Shown: positions 35,127-47,700, numbered from the stretch's first letter. The stretch: 64,000 nucleotides of DNA from Aquarana catesbeiana (GCF_042186555.1 NC_133328.1:62961685-63025684), one strand, 5' to 3'. The notes: generated by a model from the sequence alone, not told the origin. Made by a program: numbers and translations.

Positions 35127-36190
35127 CAGGCAGCGTCAGATTAGCGCCAGTACCGCTAACACCCACGCACGCAGCATGCGCCTCCCTTAGTGGTATAGTA
35201 TCTGATCGGATCAATATCTGATCCGATCAGATCTATACTGGCGTCCCCAGCAGTTTAGGGTTCCCAAAAACACAGTGTTAGCGGGATCAGCCCAGATACC
35301 CGCTAGCACCTGCGTTTTGCCCCTCCGCCCAGCCCACCCAAGTGCAGTATCGATCGATCACTGTCACTTACAAAACACTAAACGCATAACTGCAGCGTTC
35401 GCAGAGTCAGGCCTGATCCCTACGATCGCTAACAGTTTTTTTGGTAGCATTTTGGTGAACTGGCAAGCAAGCACCAGGCAGCGTCAGGTTAGCGCCAGTA
35501 GCGCTAACACCCACGCACGCACCGTACACCTCCCTTAGTGGTATAGTATCTCATCAGATCAATATCTGATCCGATCAGATCTATACTAGCGTCCCCAGCA
35601 GTTTAGGGTTCCCAAAAACGCAGTGTTAGCGGGATCAGCCCAGATACCTGCTAGCACCTGCGTTGTGCCCCTCCGCCCGGCCCAGCCCAGCCCACCCAAG
35701 TGCAGTATCGATCGATCACTGTCACTTACAAGGCACTAAACGCATAACTGCAGCGTTCGCAGAGTCAGGCCTGATCCCTGCGATCGCTAACAGTTTTTTT
35801 GGTAGCATTTTGGTGAACTAGCAAGCACCGGCCCCAGGCAGCGTCAGGTTAGCGCCAGTACCACTAACACCCACGCACGCAGCATACGCCTCCTTTAGTG
35901 GTATAGTATCTGAACGGATCAATATCTGATCCGATCAGATCTATACTAGCGTCCCCAGCAGTTTAGGGTTCCCAAAAACGCAGTGTTAGCGGGATCAGCC
36001 CAGATACCTGCTAGCACCTGCGTTTTGCCCCTCCGCCCGGCCCAGTCCAGCCCACCCAAGTGCAGTATCGATCGATCACTGACACTTACAAAACACTAAA
36101 CGCATAACTGCAGCGTTCGCAGAGTCAGACCTGATCCCTGCGATCGCTAACAGTTTTTTTGGAAGCTTTTTATTGAACTGGCAAGCACCA
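35127..36190 (+). repeat. About 355-bp tandem repeat, three units
   Basis: CAGGCAGCGTCAG recurs at 35127, 35475 and 35835; each unit contains AGTTTAGGGTTCCCAAAAAC and the palindrome-rich ATCTGATCCGATCAGATC. The second piggyBac copy has only two units (62584, 62945). Confidence 0.92.
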
Positions 36191-36246
36191 GCGGCCTAGT
36201 ACACCCCGGTCGTAGTCAAACCAGCGCTGCAGTAACACTTGGTGAC

Positions 36247-36636
36247 GTGGCGAGTCCCATAAGTGCAGTTCAAGCTGGTGAGGTGGCAAGCACAAGTAGT
36301 GTCCCGCTGCCACCAAAAAGACAAACACAGGCCCGTCGTGCCCATAGTGCCCTTCCTGCTGCATTCGCCAATCCTAATTGGGAACCCACCACTTCTGCAG
36401 CGCCCGTACTTCCCTCATTCACATCCCCAACCAAATGCAGTCGGCTGCATGAGAGGCATTTTCTTTATGTCCTCCCGAGTACCCCTACCCAACGAACCCC
36501 CCCAAAAAGATGTTGTGTCTGCAGCAAGCGCGAATATAGGCGTGACACCCGCTATTATTGTCCCTCCTGTCCTGACAATCCTGGTCTTTGCATTGGTGAA
36601 TGTTTTGAACGCTACCATTCACTAGTTGAGTATTAG
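36247..36636 (+). pseudogene. piggyBac transposase C-terminal Cys-rich domain (remnant exon)
   Basis: The frame ends LHERHFLYVLPSTPTQRTPP, then KRCCVCSKREYRRDTRYYCP and SCPDNPGLCIGECFERYHS. The spacing C-x2-C ... C-x2-C ... C-x3-C-F-x2-Y-H is that of the C-terminal RING/PHD-like domain of piggyBac transposases, which binds the terminal repeats. The catalytic DDD domain is absent from the element. The frame starts before the domain and is open, but upstream sequence is tandem repeat, so it is treated as a remnant. Confidence 0.8.
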
Positions 36637-38215
36637 CGTAGGGTACAGCATTGCACAGACTAGGCACACTTTCACAGGGTCTCCCAAGATGCCATCGCAT
36701 TTTGAGAGACCCGAACCTGGAACCGGTTACCGTTATAAAAGTTAGTTACAAAAAAAGTGTAAAAAAAAAAATATATATATATAAAATAAAAAAAAATAGT
36801 TGTCGTTTTATTGTTCTTTCTCTCTATTCTCTCTCTCTATTGTTCTGCTCTTTTTTTACTGTATTCTATTCTGCAGTGTTTTATTGTTATTGTTATTATG
36901 TTTTATCATGTTTGTTTTTCAGGTATGTAATTATTTATACTTTACTGTTTACTGTGCTTTATTGTTAACCATTTTTTTGTCTTCAGGTACGCCATTCACA
37001 ACTTTGAGTGGTTATACCAGAATGATGCCTGCAGGTTTAGGTATCATCTTGGTATCATTCTTTTCAGCCAGCGGTCGGCTTTCATGTAAAAGCAATCCTA
37101 GCGGCTAATTAGCCTCTAGACTGCCTTTACAAGCCGTGGGAGGGAATGCCCCCCCCCCCCACCGTCTTCCGTGTTTTTCTCTGGCTCTCCTGTCTCAACA
37201 GGGAACCTGAGAATGCAGCCGGTGATTCAGCCAGCTGACCATAGAGCTGATCAGAGACAAGAGTGGCTCCAAACATCTCTATGGCCTAAGAAACCGGAAG
37301 CTACGAGCATTTTATGACTTAGATTTCGCCGGATGTAAATAGCGCCATTGGGAAATTGGGGAAGCATTTTATCACACCGATCTTGGTGTGGTCAGATGCT
37401 TTGAAGGCAGAGGAGAGATCTAGGGTCTAATAGACCCCAATTTTTTCAAAAAAGAGTACCTGTCACTACCTATTGCTATCATAGGGGATATTTACATTCC
37501 CCGAGATAACAATAAAAATGATTTAAAAAAAAAAAAATGAAAGGAACAGTTTAAAAATAAGATAAAAAAGCAAAAAAATAATAAAGAAAAAAAAAAAAAA
37601 AAAAAAAAGCACCCCTGTCGCCCCCTGCTCTTGCGCTAAGGCGAACGCAAGCGGCGGTCTGTCGTCAAACGTAAACAGCAATTGCACCATGCATGTGAGG
37701 TATCGCCGCGAAGGTCAGATCGAGGGCAGTAATTTTTGCAGTAGACCTCCTCTGCAAATCTAAAGTGGTAACCTGTAAAGGCTTTTAAAGGCTTTTAAAA
37801 ATGTATTTATTTTGTTGCCACTGCACGTTTGTGCGCAATTGTAAAGCATGTCATGTTTGGTATCCATGTACTCGGTCTAAGATCATCTTTTTTATTTCAT
37901 CAAACATTTGGGCAATATAGTGTGTTTTAGTGCATTAAAATTTAAAAAAGTGTGTTTTTTCCCCAAAAAATGCGTTTGAAAAATCGCAGCGCAAATACTG
38001 TGTGAAAAAAAAAAATGAAACACCCACCATTTTAATCTGTAGGGCATTTGCTTTAAAAAAATATATAATGTTTGGGGGTTCAAAGTAATTTTCTTGCAAA
38101 AAAAAAAAACTTTTTCATGTAAAAAATAAGTGTCAGAAAGGGCTTTGTCTTCAAGTGGTTAGAAGAGTGGGTGATGTGTGACATAAGCTTCTAAATGTTG
38201 TGCATAAAATGCCAG

Positions 38216-39640
38216 GACAGTTCAAAACCCCCCCCAAATGACCCCATTTTGGAAAGTAGACACCCCAAGCTATTTGCTGAGAGGCATGTCGAGTCCATGG
38301 AATATTTTATATTGCGACACAAGTTGCGGGAAAGAGACAAATTTTTTTTTTTTTTTTTTTGCACAAAGTTGTCACTAAATGATATATTGCTCAAACATGC
38401 CATGGGAATATGTGAAATTACACCCCAAAATACATTCTGCTGCTTCTCCTGAGTACGGGGATACCACATGTGTGAGACTTTTTGGGAGCCTAGCCGCGTA
38501 CGGGACCCCGAAAACCAAGCACCGCCTTCAGGCTTTCTAAGGGCGTGAATTTTTGATTTCACTCTTCACTGCCTATCACAGTTTCGGAGGCCATGGAATG
38601 CCCAGGTGGCACAAAACCCCCCCAAATGACCCCATTTTGGAAAGTAGACACCCCAAGCTATTTGCTGAGAGGTATAGTGAGTATTTTGCAGACCTCACTT
38701 TTTGTCACAAAGTTTTGAAATTTGAAAAAAGAAAAAAAAAAAAAGTTTTTTCTTGTCTTTCTTCATTTTCAAAAACAAATGAGAGCTGCAAAATACTCAC
38801 CATGCCTCTCAGCAAATAGCTTGGGGTGTCTACTTTCCAAAATGGGGTCATTTGGGGGGGTTTTGTGCCACCTGGGCATTCCATGGCCTCCGAAACGGTG
38901 TTAGGCAGTGAAGAGTAAAATCAAAAATTCACGCCCTTAAAAACGCTGAAGGCGGTGATTGGTTTTCGGGGTCCCGTACGCGGCTAGGCTCCCAAAAAGT
39001 CTCACACATGTGGTATCCCCGTACTCAGGAGAAGCAGCTAAATGTATTTTGGGGTGCAATTCCACATAGGCCCATGGCCTGTGTGAGCAATATATCATTT
39101 AGTGACAACTTTGTGCAAAAAAAAAAAAAAAAAAAGTGTCACTTTCCCGCAACTTGTGTCAAAATATAAAATATTCCATGGACTCAATATGCCTCTCAGC
39201 AAATAGCTTGGGGTGTCTACTTTCCAAAATGGGGTCATTTGGGGGGGGGGTTGTGCCACCTGGGCATTCCATGGCCTCCGAAACTGTGATAGGCAGTGAA
39301 GAGTGAAATCAAAAAGTTACACCCTTAGAAATCCTGAAGGCGGTGATTGGTTTTCGGGGTCCCATACGCGGCTAGGCTCCCAAAAAGTCCCACACATGTG
39401 GTATCCCCGTACTCAGGAGAAGTAGCTGAATATATTTTGGGGTGCAATTCCACATAGGCCCATGGCCTGTGTGAGCAATATATCATTTAGTGACAACTTT
39501 TTGTAAATATTTTTTTTTTTTTTGTCATTATTCAATCACTTGGGACAAAAAAAATAAATATTCAATGGGTTCAACATGCCTATCAGCAATTTCCTTGGGG
39601 TGTCTACTTTCCAAAATGGGGTCATTTGGGGGGGTTTTGT
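38216..39640. repeat. Fold-back and tandem copies of a CCCCATTTTGGAAAG repeat
   Basis: About 38216-38730 is mirrored by about 38785-39130 (for example TTTGGAAAGTAGACACCCCA versus TGGGGTGTCTACTTTCCAAA, and GGTATCCCCGTACTC versus GAGTACGGGGATACC). Further direct copies of the right arm follow at 39195-39500 and 39580-39640. The arms pair over roughly 350-500 bp around about 38755. Confidence 0.85.
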
Positions 39641-40455
39641 ACTGCCCTGCCATTTTAGCACCTCAAGAAATGACATAGGCAGTCATAAACTAAAAGCTGT
39701 GTAAATTCCAGAAAATGTACCCTAGTTTGTAGACGCTATAACTTTTGCGCAAACCAATAAATATACGCTTATTGACATTTTTTTTACCAAAGACATGTGG
39801 CCGAATACATTTTGGCCTAAATGTATGACTAAAATTGAGTTTATTGGATTTTTTTTATAACAAAAAGTAGAAAATATCATTTTTTTTCAAAATTTTCGGT
39901 CTTTTTCCGTTTATAGCGCAAAAAATAAAAACTGCAGAGGTGATCAAATACCATCAAAAGAAAGCTCTATTTGTGGGAAGAAAAGGACGCAAATTTCGTT
40001 TGGGTACAGCATTGCATGACCGCGCAATTAGCAGTTAAAGCGACGCAGTGCCAAATTGGAAAAAGACCTCTGGTCCTTAGGCAGCATAATGGTCCGGGGC
40101 TCAAGTGGTTAAAGCTGTCCAGCTCACTTCATCTCTGCCTTCGCCTTGGTCACATCACAAGAAACCATCTCCTGCGTTCCTGTTTAAAAACTGGCTTTGC
40201 TGACATCCCTTCTGGCTCCTTTGCCTGCTTGCTGTTCCACTACTACGATCCCTGACTTCTGGCCTGGCTGATTACCTGATCCAGTTACTGAACTCTGGCT
40301 ATGATTTGACTATGTTTACTCTTTATTTGTATTAATAAACAAGTGTGATTTAACTGTACTTCTGTCTCGGTCTGATTCATGGTTTCTGACAGTAGGCTAA
40401 GGCCATTAATTCAGAAGATACAGTCAATCCACTTGTTGGTAATATTTTTTCCAGA

Positions 40456-41459
40456 TTGGAGCAAGATCACCGCATGGATCAGTTTGCCATGGCGTTACAA
40501 ACGCTCCTGAGTCGCACAGGTCACCTGGAATCCCCCATTGTGGCTGCTCCGGTACAACCTGAGTCGCAGGCCATCCCTGCTGCTGCGCCAGTCTCTGTGC
40601 AGGCACCCGCCTTGAGTATTACTTCTATAAGAGGTATGTCTGGTTCTGCTCCGCTTCCCCAGCGTTTTGGGGACGATCCAGTTCAATGCAGAGGGTTTAT
40701 CAATCAGGTTGAGATATACTTCGAGATGCTGCCCCAGGCGTTTCCCATGGACAGAAGCAAAGTAGGTTTCGTGATATCTTTGCTTTCTGAGAGAGCCTTA
40801 GCCTGGGCTAACCCTCTATGGGAGACGCAAAAACCTGTTGTCTTGAGTTACCCTGAGTTTGTGGCCTCCTTTAAAAGGGTATTTGACGTTCCCGCATGCT
40901 CTGCTTCTGCTGCCAAGTGCCTCATGTCCATCAAACAGAGTACGAGAACTGTTGCCAACTACGCCATTGAATTCCGTACTCTGGCAGCAGAGGTTGCTTG
41001 GAACAATGAGGCCCTCGTGGCTGCTTTTTCTCATGGTCTCTCGGATTCCATCAAGGATGAGATAGCAGCCCAAGATATACCCACTGAACTGGAGAGCTTG
41101 ATCTCGTTTGCCATCCTGATTGACTCCAGACTCAGAGAAAGACTGTCTTTCTTTGCCTTCGAGCTTTGCAGTCCCACCCATGCCTCCCTCACCTCCCATG
41201 CCTCCTGGTCAGTGAAGATGAACCCATGAGCTTGGGCTTCACGTGTCTCTCTGCGTATGAGAGAGCCTTTAGGAGGAGGGAGAGATTGTGCCTTTATTGT
41301 GGCCAGGCAGGTCACTTTTTGAAGTCTTATCCTACCCGTCCTGGGAACACCCTAACCTTGAGGTCCTGTCATGGACAGACCTTAGGTGGGGTTGTGTCGT
41401 CCCCAGTTATCCAGAAGGATAAGCCCCTGGTTTCGGTCACCCTTTCTTGGGCTAAGTAG
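40456..41459 (+). pseudogene. Gypsy gag
   Basis: The frame 40456-41229 encodes a retrotransposon Gag: MEQDHRMDQFAMALQTLLSR, PLPQRFGDDPVQCRGFINQV, WANPLWETQKPVVLSYPEFV. A frameshift near 41170-41220 leads to the zinc knuckle LCLYCGQAGHFLKSYP (about 41285-41335), where the last Cys of C-x2-C-x4-H-x4-C is Tyr. Gag forms the particle and binds RNA. Confidence 0.88.
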
Positions 41460-44400
41460 TCTATCGTGATACAGGCTCTAATCGACTCTGGGGCAGCAGG
41501 CCTGTTCATTGATGCTGCCTTTGTATCAAAGCACTCGATTCCACTGCAGCTGTGTGACACTCCACTTGCCATTGAGGCTCTTGACCGGAGACCTCTACAG
41601 CCTGCCCATGTGACTCATGAGACGGTTCCGATGTCCTTAGACGTAGGGGCGCTTCACCATGAGATAATCTAATTCCAAGTTATTTCCTCACCTAAGTTTC
41701 CGCTGGTTATTGGTTATCCTTGGTTACAGAGGCACAACCCCTCTTTTGGCTCCGTGCTGAGTTTCTCTCCTGGTCACCACAATGCAGTGAGACATGCCTT
41801 CAGAAGGTAGCTAAGGTCCTGTGCACCTCTTCACGCTCCTCCCTGCCAAAGGAGTACTGTGATTTTAGCGATGTCTTTGACTAAGGTCAAACTGATAGTT
41901 TGCCTCCACACTGGCCGTATGATTGCCCAATTGACCTTCAACCTGGTGCCATACCCCCTCGTGGCCAGGTTTACCCTTTGTCAGTCTTGGAGGATATAGC
42001 CATGGAGGAGTATGTTGCAGGCGCACTTTCTCGAGGTTTCATCCGCAAATCCTCGTCTCCTGCTGGTGCCGGTTTCTTCTTTGTAAAGAAGAAGAGCGGT
42101 GAACTGAGACCTTGTATTGATTATAGGGGTCTCAATCGTTTCACGATTAAGAATGCCTACCCGATTCCATTGATTATTGAGTTATTTGACCGCCTCAAGG
42201 GAGCAACGGTTTTCATGAAGCTTGATTTGAGAGGGGATTACAATCTTGTGAGGATTAAGGGGGGCGACGAGTGGAAGACTGCATTTAATACCAGAACAGG
42301 CCATTATGAGTTCCTCGTAATGCCTTTTGGCCTTTGTAACGCCCCGGCGGTTTTCCAGGAATTTATTAACAATGTCTTCCCAGATTTGTTGCAGTTATGT
42401 GTGGTGGTTTATCTCGATGATATCCTCATATTTTCCAAGTCCCTGGAGAGCCACCACACAGATGTCTGTCGTGTGCTTCGGAAACTAATAGAGAACAATC
42501 TCTATTGTAAACTGGAGAAGTGCGAGTTCCATTGTGAACAGGTTAAATTCATGTCATTTCCACTGCTGGTTTTTGGATGGACCCAGAGAAACTTTCGGCA
42601 GTCCTACAGTGGCCCCGACTCGTGGGTTTACGTCCTCTGCAGTGTTTTCTGGGTTTTGCCAACTTTTATCGGAAGTTTATTCATAACTTCTCGTCTCTGG
42701 TCAATCCCCTGACTGATATGACCAGAAAGGACGGTAACCCACAGAGTTGGTCTCCGGAATCCATTAAGGTCTTTGAGAGTCACAAGGCTGCCTTTGTTTC
42801 TGCTTCTGTGTTGGCACATCCTGATCCTACGTTACCTTTTATCCTTGAGGTTGATGCTTCTGAGACTGGTGTTGGCGCCCTTCTGTCTCAACGTCCCACC
42901 TCTGAGAGTGCTATGCATCCTTGTGGCTACTTTTCCAAGAAATCGTCACCTGCGGAGTGCAATTACAAGATTGGTGACAGAGAGCTGTTGGCGATCATTT
43001 TAGCCCTGAAAGAATGAAGACATCTCCTCGAAGGTACCATTGTGCCAGTTCTCATTCTTACTGACCATAAGAATCTCACATTCTTGTCTGAGGCTAAACA
43101 CCTCTCTCCCAGAAGGGCGCGATGGGCTTTTTTCTTGTCAAGTTTCAATTACATTGTCTCATTCTTACCCGGTACTAAGAATGTAAGGGCTGACGCCTTG
43201 TCACAACAATTTTCCTCCACTTCCAAGTTGGAGTCGGTTCCGGTTCCTGTGATTCCTCCTGATCGTATTGGAGAAAGGTGCAGCGCTTAAAATATGGAAA
43301 GTTCATAATATAAGAAAGTTCCTGAGCATGAATGAAGTGGAGCCAATCAGAGCCATCACCAACAAAGGGAAAACAAAAGCTTCTATTGGACGAGATCCAC
43401 CATGGAGGGAACTTCAGAAGGGAATAGAAATACCATCACCATCACCCAAACAAACTGACCCTTACCATCAGTGTATGGGTTATACACATGTGATCAGGTA
43501 GTGAAGGCAATCTTCATAGAGTGAAAAACAGTCCTCTGTTTGTACAACATCAAAATATTCCTCTCCCTCTGGGCCAGGTGAAAATCTTAGGAGACCCTCT
43601 TATCAAGATGATATACCAGGTACAGTCCAGTGGGCGTATGCAATCTCGAGATTTGTGCACATGTAGGGAGTAAAGAAAGAACGCTGATTGCGCAAAATAC
43701 ATAACTACGGGTATTTATTGTATTCGTAAGTAAAACAATCTCACATTCATTAGAAGATTCAATAGCAGTGTGAAGCGACCAGCTCTTCTAACCATGAAGA
43801 TGGCCGCCGTATCCCTGTCCAACTACTTCCAGCGTCACCAGCCTAATGTCGCCCATGGCTACGGTTCGCACCAGTCTTACTTCTCATTTGGGTGACAAAA
43901 TTCTTGCTGCTCAGGTCGATGCTCCTCCTGAGAAATGTTGCTTTGTCCCAGAGTGTCTCCGTACTGCCGTGCTCCAGACTTACCTTTCTCCAAAGGCAGC
44001 TGGCCACCCTGGGAAGAATCAACTTGTTTGGGCCATTTCCTAACAATTCTGGTGGCCTAGTCTACGTGCTGATGTAACAGCCTTTGTAGCTGCCTGTTCC
44101 GCGTGTGCTCAGAGTAAGACTCCACGACACCTTCCAGTGGGCCTCCTACAACCCATACCCAATGGAGAGAGGCCCTGGACGCACCTTTCTATGGATTTCA
44201 TTGTGGAGTTACCCAACTCCCAAGGCAACACTGTTATCCTTATGGTGGTTGACCGGTTCTCAAAGATGTGTCATTGTATTCCACTTAAGAAGTTGCCTAC
44301 TTCTAAGGAACTGGCTTCCATTTTTGCTCGGGAGTTCTTTCGCTTACATGGGCTACCCAAGGTGATTGTCTTGGACAGGGGCAGTCAGTTTGTCTCCTGG

Positions 44401-44890
44401 TTCTGGCGAGCCTTTTGTGCACAGTTGGGAATTCAGCTTGCTTTCTCCTCTGCGTATGACCTGCAGTCTAATGGGGCCGCAGAGCGAGCCAATCAGTCCT
44501 TGGAGCAATTCCTACGTTGCTATATTTCTGACCATCATAACAACTGGTCAGACCTGATACCATGGGCAGAGTTTGCTCACAACAGTGCCTTAAATTCTGC
44601 CTCCCAATTGTCTTAGTTTATGGCGAATTATGGTTTACAACCTTCCATGTTGCCTGACTTGTTTGTTCTGCGTTAGAGGAGCATCTCTGTGGTGTTCGTT
44701 CCACTTACGCACAAGTCCAGGAGGCTTTGTGTCATGCTAATGATAGGTACAGACTCCATGCTGACCGCAGACGCCTGCCTGCGCCTTCCTATTAGGTTGG
44801 GCACAGGGTCTGGCTGTCATCTCGCAACCTCCAACTTCGTGTTCCCTCACTGAAGTTCGCACCTTGGTTTATTGGGCCTTCCTGTATCCT
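41460..44890 (+). pseudogene. Gypsy pol (protease, RT, RNase H, integrase core), broken
   Basis: Protease: ALIDSGAAGLFIDAAFV (41466 on). RT: 41900-42712, with KKKSGELRPCIDYRGLN, VMPFGLCNAPAVFQEFIN and catalytic VVVYLDDILIF (about 42400-42430). RNase H: 42577-43017 and 43042-43290 (PFILEVDASETGVGALLSQ, LTDHKNLTFLSEAK). Integrase: CSACAQSK of the zinc motif, MDFIVELPNSQGN, VIVLDRGSQFVS and NGAAERANQSLEQFL (44137-44616). Stops, frameshifts and a 0.6-kb insertion (43270-43856) break it. The C-terminus resumes at 52040 after the Harbinger element. Confidence 0.9.
43270..43856 (-). mobile_element. Unclassified 0.59-kb insertion between RNase H and integrase
   Basis: Gypsy sequence stops after PPDRI (about 43270) and resumes at ATGGCTACGGTTCGC (43856). 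The inserted DNA has no coding frame. On the minus strand it ends TTTTAAGCGCTGCACC, similar to the TAGCGCTAC end of the hammerhead-associated repeats, but no hammerhead core is seen. No clear target duplication. Confidence 0.5.
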
Positions 44891-45324
44891 GCATCCTAGG
44901 ATTTTTTCCGACGGATGTTGGCTCAAACTTGTTTTGCCTACACACGGTTGCACAAAGTTGTCGGAATTTCCGATCGACAACTACGCGGTCACGTACACCA
45001 CGTACGACGAAACTAGAAAAGGCCGGTTCAGAACCAAGCGCGGCACCCTTTTGGCTCCTTTTGCTAATCTCGCGTTAGTAAAAGTTTGATGAGAGACGAT
45101 TCGCGCTTTTTCAGACTCGTGGCTTTCAGATCGTTTTCTGCCGTTCAGTTTGTGCTTGTGGGTTTGTATCTGCTCTTCAGTGCGTGCAGCAAGTTCCACG
45201 TGACTTTAGGTAGTCATTGTATTCTTGTTCGTTCGTTACTGGTTTTCAGGTCGCTCTTCACAGGCCTTGCTGTTCTTCAGTGCGTTCTGTTACTTTGTTC
45301 TGAGCAGCCGACCGTTTTCTAGCC

Positions 45325-47436
45325 ATGTTTTGTATGCGTACTCCTCGTAGTGTTCGTGCTGTGCGGGGGCTTGGTGTTGGGGTCCTGACCTTGACACAAG
45401 TCCAGTCCATGAACAGGGTGGGGAGGAGTTCATGGACCAAGAATTGGTTGCTTCAGCGTGACCAGTTCTGTCATATGCCTTTGCTCCGTGAGATCCGTGA
45501 GAATAATCCTGATGATTTCAGGAACTTTCTCAGGATGACGGACCCCGTGTTTCACCGTTTGTTGGCTTTGCTGACCCCCTATATCAGCAGGCAGGATACC
45601 TGCATGAGGCAAGCCATCACTGCGGAGCAGAGGTTGGTCGCTACCTTGAGGTATTTGGCCACAGGGAGAAGTCTGCAGGACTTGAAGTTCTCGACAGGCA
45701 TCTCCCCCCAGGCTCTGGGGATCATTATCCCAGAGACCTGTTCTGCCATCATCCAGGTCCTGCAGAAGGAGTATATGAAGGTAAGATTTTTTTCCTTTTA
45801 TATCACATCTTATTGTATTGAATGTTTGATAATATATTGTATTTCTTTCCTCATTCCCTAATTACCATGATTGTAATATGCCGTGAATGTCCCCTTTGTC
45901 CTCATGCATGCTGGATTTTTATGTAATTATTATTTTAGGTCCTTCATACATATTTGCCCTTCAATAACCTCCCCAGCATGGTGTCTCCTGCCCTATATTC
46001 ACCTCATGTAGTCACTTAACAATGTATTTTATCAGCTCCATAGTAGTGCCAGAGGCTTTTTTTTGTGGTGTCCCCAAATTTTTGGTAACCCTCCCTCCCC
46101 CCAACTGCTAAGTCAGCTGATCCCAATTCTCTATCCTCAATCATCTATCTGCTGACTTTGCCAAACCCATAGACACTATACCCATCTCTTTAGGGCTCAG
46201 ATTTATGGATGAATTCCCCAAAGCATGTAGTGCAAGGGCCTGCCTGTATACTTTCCAATGGTACTGTTTAAAGTTTTTGTATCCTATTATTATCTTGATA
46301 GGTAATAGCAGAATGTTCAAATGTGCTCAAATGTGTACAGTGTGTATTTATATCTTTGTATTATGACACTTCTTACCTGTGCAGTGGTCTGCCAATAGTG
46401 TAACTAAGGAGGGGCTGTTCCAAGTAATACCCTGTATTTAGGCATTCATCTCTCAATGAAGTGAAGAGGGTTACCTGTCCAAGAGCCCCCCCCCTATAAT
46501 GTTAGAAATGGCCCATGAGGGGGGGAGGGGGAATATGATAGGTGTACCTTATACTTTGTTGTTGTTAAATTCCCCTTAATAAATGCTATCTGGAGGTTGC
46601 CCCATAATGTTTGTGTATAATCTGCTTGCCATGTTTCTGTGAAAAAATATTAATGTTTATTGTTTTTTCCTCAACAGTTTCCTTCAACGCCACAGGAATG
46701 GCAGACTGTGGCCTCCCACTTTGCCCAGCGGTGGGACTTTCCTAACTGCGGAGGGGCAATTGATGGGAAACACGTCCACATCATCCCACCACCCAACTCG
46801 GGGTCGTACTATTATAATTACAAGGGGTTTAATAGTATAGTGATGTTGGCGGTGGTGTCGGCTAATTACGAGTTCCTGTATGTGGACGTGGGGAAGAATG
46901 GCCGGATGTCCGATGGTGGAGTGATCGCCCAGACGGAGTTCTACAGGCGTCTCCAGAATGGCAGCTTGGACTTGCCACCTCCAGAGGACAATGTTGAAGG
47001 TCTCCCATTTGTGTTCGTTGCTGATGAAGCATTTGTGCTGGGGGACCACCTGATGCGGCCATTCCCGATGAGGACCCTCACCCCGGAACAGAGGGTTTTT
47101 AATTACCGGCTGGCCAGAGCCCGAAGAGTGGTGGAGAACACATTTGGAATCCTGGCCAGCCGGTTCCGATTATTTCTGACACCCATCCATATGGCGGAGT
47201 ATAAACTGAACCATATAATACTTGCCTGCTGTGTTCTCCATAATTTTTTAAGAAAACATTCAGCCAACTATGCTGGCTCAGTTGGGCCTGAGGCCGGAAT
47301 CCCAAATCCATCAACACTGACGGCGCTTGAAAGTGGCCGTCCTGGCTTGCCCTCCCTGAGTGCCCGTGATGTCCGGTTACGATACCTGGAGTTCTTTGCG
47401 GGTAGGGGGGCTATCAATATGCCAGACAATCTGTGA
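45325..47436 (+). CDS. Harbinger transposase (HARBI1-like DDE nuclease), intact, one intron
   Basis: Exon 1 is 45325-45780 (152 codons, ends ATGAAG|GTAAGA). Exon 2 is 46678-47436 (acceptor CCTCAACAG). Joining them keeps phase 0 and gives 404 residues with no stop. Exon 1 holds the N-terminal helical region (RITAEQRL-like AITAEQRLVATLRYLATGRS). Exon 2 has the catalytic triad of the PIF/Harbinger family: GGAIDGKHVHI (D about 181), VADEAFVLGDHLMRPF (D about 268) and RRVVENTFGILASRFR (E about 305), and the family block GRMSDGGV. The protein cuts and inserts the element at 3-bp targets together with a Myb-like partner. A polyadenylation signal AATAAA lies at about 47448. It is the only transposase in the window with all catalytic residues and an open frame. 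An upstream start is possible. Confidence 0.9.
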
Positions 47437-47569
47437 AACCTTTTTCAAATAAAAAACAACCAAAAGAAATTCTTTGTGGACATTTACTGCTTGTGTTTGT
47501 TTTAGCTGACCCTGACAGAAATGTGTTTAGTGCAGAAAATGTCGTGATTGGGTAACCTTATAAAGAACA

Positions 47570-47700
47570 GTGTTGGCTGGTACTTCCTAAATGCAAAAAC
47601 ACATTTCACTACAAGTGCACTTGCAACTGCACTGAACCTGCACTTGTAGTGCAAAGTGTATTTGCCCTTAGGAAATAACCCCCATTTTTGCATAAAACAG
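47570..47700. repeat. Short repeat related to 26905-26990
   Basis: CAAGTGCACTTGCAACTGCA and GTATTTGCCCTTAGGAAAT resemble 26930-26980. It is probably a small dispersed palindromic repeat in the 3' flank of the transposase. Confidence 0.45.

Larger units (their letters stand above)
34229..40108 (+). mobile_element. piggyBac-type element, copy 1 (5.88 kb)
   Basis: Begins CCACTTAAGGACC and ends GGTCCGGGGCTCAAGTGG, flanked by TTAA. It encodes only the C-terminal Cys-rich domain of a piggyBac transposase (36247-36636). It also contains three tandem units of about 355 bp (35127-36190), a segment shared with 23876-24941, and a large fold-back of CCCCATTTTGGAAAGTAGAC-type repeats (38216-39640). It is non-autonomous. 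Confidence 0.88.
34102..40391 (+). repeat. Gypsy 5' LTR, split by piggyBac element
   Basis: LTR pieces are 34102-34228 and 40113-40391. The 3' LTR reads CCCACTTAAAGCTGTCCAGC across the site; here the same site carries the insert between duplicated TTAA copies (34225-34228, 40109-40112). Confidence 0.95.
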
